A stretch of DNA of 64,000 bases, taken from positions 408,501-472,500 of the forward strand of contig NC_087387.1 in NCBI RefSeq assembly GCF_963675165.1, written 5' to 3'. This document shows positions 47,883 through 56,912 of the stretch, in pieces. Within the stretch, counting starts at the first letter, position 1, and each line of letters begins with the position of its first letter. A program made the position numbers and the translations under genes. Under the pieces are notes generated by a model. That model did not search any database. It had not been told where the DNA came from and saw nothing but the letters and a program-made list of their open reading frames with translations. Source of the DNA: Halichondria panicea. Its lineage: Eukaryota > Porifera > Demospongiae > Suberitida > Halichondriidae.

Positions 47883-50045
47883 ATGGCTGAAGGACCTGAT
47901 CCAGTTGTTGCTGATCTCGAGCAAGAGGTGACCTGTGGCATCTGTCATGACCGCTACCAGGAGCCAAAGCTGCTCCCTTGTTGTCACTACTACTGCAAGC
48001 AATGCATCCTCACACTCTCCAGTCGCTACCGACCCAACCAGCCGTTCCCCTGCCCCGACTGTCGTGAGCCCACTCTGTTGCCAGACAACAACCCAGACAG
48101 ACTGCCCACTGCGTTCTTCATCAACCGGATGAAAGCACTCCACTCGAGGATGGAGAAAGCCCACGGCAAGTTGGAGACCACCTGTGAAATGTGCTCTGGG
48201 GGAAAGGCCACTGCATTTTGCCGACAATGTGTTCAGTTCATTTGTGAAAAATGTGTAGAGTCTCATCAACGTATGAAAGTGTTTGCCGGACATGCCATCT
48301 CCACTCTGGACGAGCTCAAACAGGGCGGAGTGAAAGAACTAACATTCGAAAGCCCACCACCCCCAAAATGTGAAGATCACGATGAGCCAAAAAAGATTTT
48401 TTGTTTTGATTGCGACAAGCTCATCTGTCGAGACTGTGTTGTGTTCGATCACCGTGACCACAAGTCAGAGTTTGTTAAGAAAGCCGCCCCCGCAACTCGC
48501 AAAAAGCTGACGGAGCACCTCTCCCCACTCAAGAACCTACTGCCTGATCTGAGCACCGCTGTGAATCAAGTGAAAAGAACTAAACAGAAGATCCAGGCCC
48601 AAAAAGAACTGACAGAGAGACAAGTGAATGCCAACTTCCAGGAGCTACACGATATTCTCGATCGATGCAAGGTCCGTGTTTTACGAGAGTCTTCTGCTTT
48701 GGCTGATTCAAAGATGGAGAAGCTGACAGTTCAAGAGAAGGGTCTGGACCTGTCCCTGGGCACTGCTCAGAGTTTGATTGACTTTGTAGAGCGTACACTG
48801 GAGAATGCAAGTGATGAAGAACTGATTACGATGCAAGAGCAGGTGGTGAGTCGAATCGATGCCGAGGTGGTGAAGCGAGAGAAAGAAGTAACCAATCCTG
48901 ATCCAGTGGACAAAGATGATTTTGGAGTCGAAGTGTTTGTTTGTGAGGATCTCAAGAAGTTGTGTGAGAACAATGTTGTAGTTTATCCTTGTGTGAGGGG
49001 TGATGGTGTGAAGATGGCTGAAGTTGACAAATGTGTAAGTCTGAATGTCTATATCAGTTTAAAACAAGGCAAACCACAAGCAGTACTGAAATCGCTAGTT
49101 GATCAATCGACCCAGCAACTACAAGCAGTGCCTGTGAGGGGTGGAGTGTACAGCGTTGAGTACACCCCTAGGGTACGTGGTCGACACCACCTCCTGATCT
49201 CAGTGGACGACCAGCCCATCCCAGGAAGCCCCTTCTCTGTGTTCATCAAAATACCCCCCACCAAGCTGGACAAGCCAGTTAGGGAGATAGGAGGAATCAA
49301 GAACCCTAAGTATATGGCATTCAACTCATCAGAAGAACTGATTGTAACTGACTATCTGGGTGATGTTTTAGTGTTTGACAAGAAAGGAGAACAAATTCGA
49401 AGCATCAGCAAATCAAAGCATGGGTTTGGCAGTATCTGTGGTGTGGCAGTAGACAAGGAGGACAACATCTATGTCTGTGATACGGGCAAACACTGTGTGT
49501 ACAAGTTCAACAAAAAAGGAGATATACTGAAGAAGTTTGGGACAGAGGGAAGTGGTCTAAAGAATCTCAACTCCCCTCGAGGGATAGCAGTCGCTGGTGA
49601 TCAAGTGTTTGTGTGCGACGATCAAAATCACAGAGTCCAAGTGTTGACGACAGAGCTGGAGCCAGTCAAGCAGATTGGCTCAGAAGGAACTGGTAATGAG
49701 CAGTTTAAAAGACCAGAGGATGTTGCGGTAGACAATGAACAAATGGTGTATGTCACTGACTATGATAATCATCGTGTTCAAGTGCTCACTATGGATGGTC
49801 GGTTTGTTCGCTCGATTGGAAAGAAAGGAAGTGAACAAGGAGATCTGTATCACCCTCTTGGTGTGTGTGTCACTGGTTTTGTTTATGTTGCTGATTATGA
49901 TAACAAGCGTGTGTCAGTGTTCACTAAAGACGGTCAGTTTGTCACATCATTTGGTAATGGTCATATCACTAATCCTATCGGAGTAGCTGTGGACAGTGAT
50001 GGTTTTGTGTATGTGCGTAGTATAGAATCTGTTGTTATCTTTTAG
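47883..50045 (+). CDS. TRIM-NHL protein, copy A (RING, two B-boxes, filamin, NHL)
   Basis: Single-exon ORF of 720 residues. RING finger about 18-60 (VTCGICHDRYQEPKLLPCCH, HYYCKQC, PCPDC), predicted E3 ubiquitin ligase. B-box 1 about 99-137 (CEMCSGGKATAFCRQC, CEKC..SH). B-box 2 about 156-197 (CEDHDEPKKIFCFDCDKLIC, CRDCVVFDHRDH). Coiled coil about 200-330. Filamin-type domain about 360-462 (GGVYSVEYTPRVRGRHHLLI, PGSPFSVFIK). About six NHL repeats 465-720 (ICGVAVDKEDNIYVCDTGKH, GIAVAGDQVFVCDDQNHRVQ, DVAVDNEQMVYVTDYDNHRV). The architecture is that of the TRIM2/3/71 class, which mix ubiquitin ligation with RNA or protein binding by the NHL propeller. The first ATG fits the second copy exactly. It is intronless, although every recognisable single-copy orthologue around it is split. 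Orthology to a particular human TRIM is not claimed. Confidence 0.93.
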   Translation: MAEGPDPVVADLEQEVTCGICHDRYQEPKLLPCCHYYCKQCILTLSSRYRPNQPFPCPDCREPTLLPDNNPDRLPTAFFINRMKALHSRMEKAHGKLETTCEMCSGGKATAFCRQCVQFICEKCVESHQRMKVFAGHAISTLDELKQGGVKELTFESPPPPKCEDHDEPKKIFCFDCDKLICRDCVVFDHRDHKSEFVKKAAPATRKKLTEHLSPLKNLLPDLSTAVNQVKRTKQKIQAQKELTERQVNANFQELHDILDRCKVRVLRESSALADSKMEKLTVQEKGLDLSLGTAQSLIDFVERTLENASDEELITMQEQVVSRIDAEVVKREKEVTNPDPVDKDDFGVEVFVCEDLKKLCENNVVVYPCVRGDGVKMAEVDKCVSLNVYISLKQGKPQAVLKSLVDQSTQQLQAVPVRGGVYSVEYTPRVRGRHHLLISVDDQPIPGSPFSVFIKIPPTKLDKPVREIGGIKNPKYMAFNSSEELIVTDYLGDVLVFDKKGEQIRSISKSKHGFGSICGVAVDKEDNIYVCDTGKHCVYKFNKKGDILKKFGTEGSGLKNLNSPRGIAVAGDQVFVCDDQNHRVQVLTTELEPVKQIGSEGTGNEQFKRPEDVAVDNEQMVYVTDYDNHRVQVLTMDGRFVRSIGKKGSEQGDLYHPLGVCVTGFVYVADYDNKRVSVFTKDGQFVTSFGNGHITNPIGVAVDSDGFVYVRSIESVVIF

Positions 50046-50291
50046 TGTTTTAAATGTTGTCTTGTCTGTTTAATTTTGTATTTTTTGTGTGTTATTTTGT
50101 AGTTTTATATCTTCTACTACCATCTGTATTGTACATTGTTTTGATTGAACATTTCATTTATCGTACAAACCTATCACCGGTATTAATTAGAATACATTGA
50201 GAGTTTGATGTTAGTATGGTTAGTACTTCATGAATATGATTACTGACATCACACCCGTACATACTAGATGAATAGTCTGAAAGTCGTGTAT

Positions 50292-50507
50292 ATAGTGTTG
50301 CAGCCTTGTGTGCTCAACTATATATGCACGTTAACTTACAGACTATATATACAAATCTCCAAACAAACTTCATATCAACTCCATCTTCAAAACACAAACA
50401 CGTTACACTTACATGTGTATTTGAATTAGCTAGCTAGTTAATTCATGTGTACAATGGTTAATAGAAGTTAAGTTTGCCTTGAGAATTTGACACGACACGT
50501 GTATATG
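50292..50507. repeat. duplicated copy of the CYP39A1 3' end region
   Basis: From TATAGTGTTGCAG to TTGAGAATTTGACACGACAC this segment matches 56741-56942 nearly base for base, including the reverse complement of the last coding bases and stop of CYP39A1 (stop position there 56913-56915). The match stops right after ACACGT. It therefore marks the right-hand breakpoint of the TRIM duplication unit. Between 50046 and 50291 the sequence matches the TRIM-C 3' flank (55113-55358). Confidence 0.85.
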
Positions 50508-50533
50508 ATGTTGTCCTCCTTATATATATACAG

Positions 50534-50898
50534 AGGGATCTGGTAATGAGCATTTTATCTTCCCAGAGGATGTTGCAGTGGACAATGAACAAATGGCGTA
50601 TGTATCTGACTGTGGTAATAATCGTGTTCCAGTGCTCACTATGGATGGTCGGTTTGTTCGCTCGATTGGAAAGGAAGGAAGTGGACAAGGAGATCTGTCT
50701 CACCCTCGTGGTGTGTGTGTCACTGGTTTTGTTTATGTTGCTGACAATGATAACGAGCGTGTGTCAGTGTTCACTAAAGATGGTCAGTTTGTCACATCAT
50801 TTGGTAATGGTCATATCACTAACCCAACTTATGGAGTAGCTGTGGACAGTGATGGTTTTATGTATGTGTGCAGTCAAGAATCTGTTGTTGTATTTTAG
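50534..50898 (+). pseudogene. truncated TRIM-NHL copy B (last NHL repeats only)
   Basis: An open frame beginning EGSGNEHFIFPEDVAVDNEQ and ending QESVVVF, equivalent to the last 120 or so residues of TRIM-A. RING, B-boxes, coiled coil and filamin domain are absent. The homology begins exactly after a TACAG at 50529-50533, so it could be joined by splicing as an alternative terminal exon rather than being dead. The frame is intact but several residues differ from both full copies (CGNNRVPVLTMDG, NDNERVSVF). Most likely a remnant of unequal crossing-over. Confidence 0.75.
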
Positions 50899-51082
50899 TT
50901 TAGTGCTGGGTACACTCGTGTAACTGTTTTGTTGCGTACATTATTTGTATGTGTGCAGTATCAAAATTATTTATATTTGATTGAACAAATTTTTGAACTT
51001 TACAATGTTACAGAAACTTATCGCATAAATGAGCATTAAAAAACAGTCAGTGCATAGTTTGATCAGTAGCTATATATATATA

Positions 51083-51266
51083 CTAGTGCTGCTGTGGTGG
51101 GTGTGGCTGTGACTGTGGATGGTGTGGGTGTGGTGATCTGAGCAGTGTCTGTGTCTGCCAGTACGACTCCCACCTCTGACCAGCGTTGCCATGGGCACCA
51201 AGTCGGGTGTGCTGATTGTTAGCGTAGATAGCCTCTTCCTCAGATTCGGAGTTGGCAGCTGGTGCT
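51083..51266 (-). other. possible orphan terminal exon
   Basis: On the minus strand a CCACAG acceptor (ending at 51267) is followed by an open frame of 60 residues to a TAG at 51083-51085. It includes PAANSESEEEAIYANNQHTR, then WESYWQTQTLL, and ends in a His/Pro/Gln-rich tail. The composition looks coding-like (acidic run with a Tyr motif EEAIYANN), but no partner exon was found upstream in the sense of this strand. It may be a captured fragment of another gene. The rest of 50899-52964 holds TRIM 3'-flank remnants and two MITEs. Confidence 0.3.
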
Positions 51267-51635
51267 CTGTGGGGGGTAAGAGTCAGTGACAGATAAGCAA
51301 TAGCCTTTGTTAAATTGACTCTTCTATCTACAAATACAAATGTAGTGCAAGCTCAGCACAATGCTTAACCCTTGTGCATACGCCCATGAAGTACAGTAGC
51401 ACAATATCACATGTATACATCAACACAATGGTACACAATTAGTGATTGGAATGCTTTGAAGAGGTCATGAATATGATTACTGTATATCAACACAATCACA
51501 CCCACTGTACTGGTACGTGTACATACCTTGCTTCTCTGTGCAGTGCTTTGCTGGGAACTTTGCTAATTTGTGTGTGGTTGTGTTATCTTTACTACTATCA
51601 TTCTAGTTTTGATTTAACATTTAATTTATCGTACA

Positions 51636-51873
51636 TACCGTATAGCGCGAAATTTTCGAGGGGCTTAATTTTCGCGGATTTCGTGGGTTAGAATTCTACA
51701 CGAAAATTAAGTCCACAAAAAGTGTTCTTTAATTAGAATTACCTGCTATCATGCAAAGATTTAAAGGCGTGGCTTCCGGTAAGCAGCCATTCCGCGAACA
51801 TTGTGCAACGAAATGGTTTTTAGAGGCCAATCCACGAAATATAAGTGCCTCGAAAATTTCGCGCTATACGGTA
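51636..51873. mobile_element. MITE with ACCGTATAGCGCGAAATT ends
   Basis: Terminal inverted repeats of about 25 bp: TACCGTATAGCGCGAAATTT at the left, its complement AAATTTCGCGCTATACGGTA at the right, each continuing with the CGAGG block. The total is 238 bp with no ORF. It interrupts the degenerated third copy of the TRIM 3' flank (left flank TTTATCGTACA, right flank GAGAGTTTGATGTAA), so it inserted after the duplication. Confidence 0.85.
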
Positions 51874-52194
51874 GCTACGTACCACTATGAGAGTTTGATG
51901 TAAATGACGGTTAATACTTCATGGTAGAATAAATTATGGTTACTGAATCACACTATGTATATACATACTAGATGAAAAGTCTGAAGGTCGTCTAGGAAGA
52001 AGCGTTTTACTAGTGAAGTACGTATTAGTAGTTACTCATGAAAAGCATTACTTTAATTTGCTAAGCATGACAACTTACAGACTAGCAAATCTCCAAACAT
52101 AAGAACTCATAAGATATCAATTCTATCCTCAAAACACGTTACAAATAAATTAAATTAGCATAGCAGTTTAATTCATGGTTAATGGAAGTTAGAC

Positions 52195-52250
52195 TGAAGA
52201 TCTAAGACATTAGATCTCCTGGAGAGTATTAGACTATGTGATTGTATACA
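52195..52250. repeat. duplicated fragment of the CCT5 last exon
   Basis: CATTAGATCTCCTGGAGAGT, then ATTAGACTATGTGA, repeats the CCT5 C-terminal coding bases and stop (47320-47353). It directly follows a diverged copy of the CYP39A1 tail (GGTTAATGGAAGTTAGA), which shows the tail-to-tail junction of two duplication units. It is not a functional exon. Confidence 0.82.
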
Positions 52251-52625
52251 CTATAATCATTTGCACAATTATTGTGTGGTTCCAGGAAATATAATTGTAC
52301 AACATTAAAAAGAAGTAGTACAAAGTTGTGCTAGTAAATTACTAATGGTAATGAGTGTAGTGAAGGATGACCTTTGGAAAGCAACCACTGCCACAGTAAT
52401 CATTATTCATGACCCAAAAGTGGGAGTATCTCAGTGCATTGTATAAATGGGCGTATCTACAAAGGTCATGTAGCTATCTTCCTAGCTTGTCTACTATACT
52501 GTACTGTACTGGAAAGCACTTCTCACTGCACTGTAAGTAAGGCTTTACAACTAGCTGCAGAGCTCTAGTAGACTAAGTATTTAGACTAGCTAGATCTAGT
52601 ATAAGTACAACACAAAATTTAATTA

Positions 52626-52901
52626 GGCCACTCCAAGTGACACTTTGGTTTCTGGTCCTGAAGTTTTTCTAATTGCATGCGGGCGGGCGGCTTTTCTCAT
52701 TATGTCATTATCAGTTTCACCTTATGAATCTCATTATTTTGCAAATGAATATCATTATCACACTATTTTTGTACCGCATGGACCATTATGCGCATGCGTA
52801 GTAGAAATAATGGGATAGAAATCCAATAATGAGATAGAAATCCAAGAATAAAATCTGATGCGGGCGGTGGACCAGAAACCAGAGTATCACTTGGAGTGGC
52901 C
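52626..52901. mobile_element. MITE 64 bp upstream of TRIM-C
   Basis: A 276-bp element with imperfect inverted ends of about 34 bp (GGCCACTCCAAGTGACACTT against AGTATCACTTGGAGTGGCC), flanked on both sides by TTA, a probable 3-bp target duplication. No ORF. It is absent from the corresponding position upstream of TRIM-A. Confidence 0.85.
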
Positions 52902-52964
52902 TTATATATAATTGCATTCCCCAGATCTCACTAGCACTGTACTGTACTATATACTGCACTATCG

Positions 52965-55115
52965 ATGGCCGAAGGACCTGATCCAGTTGTTGCTGATCTC
53001 GAGCAAGAGGTGACCTGTGGCATCTGTCATGACCGCTACCAGGAGCCAAAGCTGCTCCCTTGTTGTCACTACTACTGCAAGCAATGCATCCTCACACTCT
53101 CCAGTCGCTACCAACCCAACCAGCCGTTCCCCTGCCCCGACTGTCGTGAGCCCACTCTATTGCCAGACAACAACCCAGACAGACTAACCACTGCGTTCTT
53201 CATCAACCGGATGAAAGCACTCCACTTGAGGATGGAGAAAGCCCACGGCAAGTTGGAGACCACCTGTGAAATGTGCTCTGGGGGAAAGGCCACTGCATTT
53301 TGCCGACAATGTGTTCAGTTCATTTGTGAAAAATGTGTAGAGTCTCATCAACGTATGAAAGTATTTGCCGGACATGCAGTATCCACTCTGGACGAGCTCA
53401 AACAGGGCGGAGTGAAAGAACTAACATTCGAAAGCCCACCACCCCCAAAATGTGAAGATCACGATGAGCCAAAAAAGATTTTCTGTTTTGATTGCGACAA
53501 GCTCATCTGTCGAGACTGTGTTGTGTTCGATCACCGTGACCACAAGTCAGAGTTTGTTAAGAAAGCCGCCCCCGCAACTCGCAAAAAGCTGACGGAGCAC
53601 CTCTCCCCACTCAAGAACCTACTGCCTGATCTGAGCACCGCTGTGAATCAAGTGAAAGGAACTAAACAGAAGATCCAGGCCCAAAAAGAACTGACAGAGA
53701 GACAAGTGAATGCCAAGTTCCAGGAGCTACACGATATTCTCGATCGATGCAAGGTCCGTGTTTTACGAGAGTCTTCTGCTTTGGCTGATTCAAAGATGGA
53801 GAAGCTGACAGTTCAAGAGAAGGGTCTGGACCTGTCCCTGGGCACTGCTCAGAGTTTGATTGACTTTGTAGAGTGTACACTGGAGAATGCAAGTGATGAA
53901 GAACTGATTACGATGCAAGAGCAGGTGGTAAGTCGAATCGATGCCGAGGTGGTGAAGCGAGAGAAAGAAGTAACCATTTCTGATCCAGTAGAGAAAGATG
54001 ATTTTGGAGTCGAAGTGTTTGTTTGTGAGGATCTCAAGAAGTTGTGTGAGAACAACGTTGTAGTTTATCCTTGTGTGAGGGGTGATGGTGTGAAGATGGC
54101 TGAAGTTGACAAATGTGCAAGTCTGAATGTCTATATCAGTTCAAAACAAGGCAAACCACAAGCAGTACTGAAATCGCTAGTTGATCAATCGACCCAACAA
54201 TTGCAAGCAGTGCCTGTGAGGGGTGGAGTGTACAGCGTTGAGTACACCCCTAGGGTACGTGGTCGACACCACCTCCTGATCTTAGTGGATGACCAGCCCA
54301 TCCCAGGAAGCCCCTTCTCTATGTTCATCAAAATACCCCCCACCAAGCTGGACAAGCCAGTGAGGGTGATAAGAGGAATCAAGAACCCTGTGTATATGGC
54401 ATTCAACTCATCAGAAGAACTGATTGTAACTGACTATCTGGGTGATGTTTTAGTGTTTGACAAGAAAGGAGAACAAATTCGAAGCATCAGCAAATCAAAG
54501 CATGGGTTTGGCAGTATCTGTGGTGTGGCAGTAGACAAGGAGGACAACATCTATGTCTCTGATAGCGTCAAACACTGTGTGTACAAGTTTAACAAAAGAG
54601 GAGATCTTCTGAAAAGGCTTGAGACGAGAGGAAGTGGTCAAAAGAAAATCAACGGCCCTCGGGGGATAGCAGTCGCTGGTGATCAAGTGTTTGTGTGCGA
54701 CGATCAAAATCACAAAGTCCAAGTGTTGACGACAGAGCTGGAGCCAGTCAAGCAGATTGGCTCAGAAGGAACTGGTAATGAGCAGTTTAAAAGACCAGAG
54801 GATGTTGCAGTGGACAATGAACAAATGATGTATGTCACTGACTATGGTAATAATCGTGTTCAAGTGCTCACTATGGATGGTCGGTTTGTTCGCTCGATTG
54901 AACAAGGAGATCTGTTTAACCCTTGTGGTGTGTGTGTCACTGGTTTTGTTTATGTTGCTGATTTGAATAACGATCGTGTGTCAGTGTTCACTAAAGACAG
55001 TCAGTTTGTCACATCATCATTTGGTAATGGTCATATCACTAGTCCTTGTGGAGTAGCTGTGGACAATGATGGTTTTGTATATGTGCGTAGTAAAGAATCT
55101 GTTGTTATCTTTTAG
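52965..55115 (+). CDS. TRIM-NHL protein, copy C
   Basis: Single-exon ORF of 716 residues with the same domains as copy A: RING 18-60, two B-boxes, coiled coil, filamin domain, NHL repeats. Zinc ligands and the RING are unchanged. Differences concentrate in the NHL propeller: ICDTGKH-type residues become YVSDSVKHCVY, the GDLLKRLETRGSGQKKIN blade is rewritten, GKKGS is deleted before EQGD, and one Ser is added before FGNG. This suggests that the N-terminal ligase module is conserved while substrate-recognition surfaces diverge after a recent duplication. The 5' flank contains a MITE, so its promoter differs from that of copy A. The 3' flank is nearly identical to that of copy A for about 240 bp. 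Confidence 0.93.
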   Translation: MAEGPDPVVADLEQEVTCGICHDRYQEPKLLPCCHYYCKQCILTLSSRYQPNQPFPCPDCREPTLLPDNNPDRLTTAFFINRMKALHLRMEKAHGKLETTCEMCSGGKATAFCRQCVQFICEKCVESHQRMKVFAGHAVSTLDELKQGGVKELTFESPPPPKCEDHDEPKKIFCFDCDKLICRDCVVFDHRDHKSEFVKKAAPATRKKLTEHLSPLKNLLPDLSTAVNQVKGTKQKIQAQKELTERQVNAKFQELHDILDRCKVRVLRESSALADSKMEKLTVQEKGLDLSLGTAQSLIDFVECTLENASDEELITMQEQVVSRIDAEVVKREKEVTISDPVEKDDFGVEVFVCEDLKKLCENNVVVYPCVRGDGVKMAEVDKCASLNVYISSKQGKPQAVLKSLVDQSTQQLQAVPVRGGVYSVEYTPRVRGRHHLLILVDDQPIPGSPFSMFIKIPPTKLDKPVRVIRGIKNPVYMAFNSSEELIVTDYLGDVLVFDKKGEQIRSISKSKHGFGSICGVAVDKEDNIYVSDSVKHCVYKFNKRGDLLKRLETRGSGQKKINGPRGIAVAGDQVFVCDDQNHKVQVLTTELEPVKQIGSEGTGNEQFKRPEDVAVDNEQMMYVTDYGNNRVQVLTMDGRFVRSIEQGDLFNPCGVCVTGFVYVADLNNDRVSVFTKDSQFVTSSFGNGHITSPCGVAVDNDGFVYVRSKESVVIF

Positions 55116-55358
55116 TGTTTAAATGTTGTCTTGTCTGTTTAATTTTGTATTTTTTGTGTGTTATTTTGTAGTTTTATATCTTCTACTACCATCTGTATTG
55201 TACATTGTTTTGATTGAACATTTCATTTATCGTACAAACCTATCACCGGTATTAATTAGAATACATTGAGAGTTTGATGTAAGTATAGTTAGTACTTCAT
55301 GAATATGATTACTGACATCACACCGTACATACTAGATGAATAGTCTGAAAGTCGTGTA

Positions 55359-56740
55359 TTAGTAAAACCAGTAGGTTTTACATAGGATTGGCAGTGGGTT
55401 TGCCCGTGTTTAGCAATATTTCAATTATTTTGACTCATGTTCAAACTGTTCTATCTCTGCAGGGAAAGGCCACATCAAGAAACTGGCTGAACAGATAGTT
55501 TATTTAGCCTTTTCTCTCTTTGTATCTCTCATTTCATAATCCATAAACATTTTAATGAATGAATATTTTCATTTTAAAAATTGCACTATTTCGACGTTTC
55601 GCCGCTCTTTGTCTGACTGACTAAGTAAGTAAGTGAGTAAGTAAGTAAGTAAGTTTCTTGCCCAGCATTTACTCCAAGTACAGCCATCTCCAGGACATTC
55701 TGCACAGGGTTTCCAAACGACTACAACCTGGATTACAAAGCGCTTCTTCAGATTTGCGATTGCTTCTACGAGGCAGATGACCTCTCAGTCTCTATTTCTC
55801 TTACCTAGACAATTCCGCCATCTTTAATGACTCAGCAATTGCGTTGTGGCCAATAATAATAGATAGGCGTGGCTAATAAACCGTGCCTAAAATCAGTGCA
55901 GCAGTGCTTTTCCAGAGCCTGAGGTGTTCCTTTTCTTCACACTGTTCAGCTCTAGCTCCCTTTCTCTGACAGGCATGTTATATGCACTGGCTAGATATCA
56001 TGCTCTTAAAATGGCTGTCATTTAATAGTGATTCGCAAATTCAACATAGGGTCTAATTATCAAGCAATAAATTATTAGTCCAGAGATATTCGAGAAGATA
56101 TCTGATTAGTCCTGTCTTCTCTTCTTGTACTGCCTCTTGACGTTCCACTTATGCATGTCATGATACGTAAACTGTACTGAAAAAGAAAGGGAATCCGACT
56201 AGAAAAACATTTGCAATGTGAAAAATTGCTAGGATTGGCCAGGGGAACCACAAAAAAGCGTGGGAACAAGAAATCAGACGAGAGCATAACTCCAATCCGT
56301 TACAACGTCATGAACATGTACAATACATAGTATATTAGACTGTGTTCCAAATCCACCTATCAGCTTCCATCCACCACATCATTCCATGCAGTCACCAGTA
56401 CGGTCCGTGCATGTTACTACGCATGGATGGACTGTGTGTACCTGTGCTCAACACTGCATGTATTAGGAACATCAATTCATCACAAATCATCATAATTATG
56501 TGCCCCACATTCTAAAATGGATGTATAATAAATATATATAGGGATTGGTCATCACTCCACCAGTAAAAATTGCGTGGCATATTGGCTGGGAAAACATGGG
56601 AAAACTACCAGTATACATGTGATTGACGTTGTAACGGATTGGAGTTATGCTCTCGTCTGATTTCTTGTTCCCACGCTTTTTTGTGGTTCCCCTGGCCAAT
56701 CCTAGCAATTTTTCACATTGCAAATGTTTTTCTAGTCGGA
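55359..56740. mobile_element. 1.38-kb insertion ending in a perfect 117-bp inverted-repeat element
   Basis: Alignment of the two TRIM 3' flanks shows this block is present only downstream of copy C: the flank breaks after GTCGTGTA and resumes with TATAGTGTTGCAG. Its right part, 56194-56740, has identical 117-bp inverted arms (56194-56310 and 56624-56740, beginning TCCGACTAGAAAAACATTTG) around a 313-bp centre. The left part, 55359-56193, includes a (TAAG)n run at 55622-55654 and no convincing ORF. The perfect arms imply recent insertion or ongoing homogenisation. Confidence 0.85.
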
Positions 56741-56912
56741 TATAGTGTTGCAGCTCAACTATATATGCACGTTAACTTACAGACTATATATACAAATCTC
56801 TAAACAAAATTCATATCAATTCCATCTTCAAAACACAAACACGTTACACTTACATGTGTATTTGAATGAATTAGCTAGCTAGTTAATTCATGTGTACAAT
56901 GGTTAATAGAAG

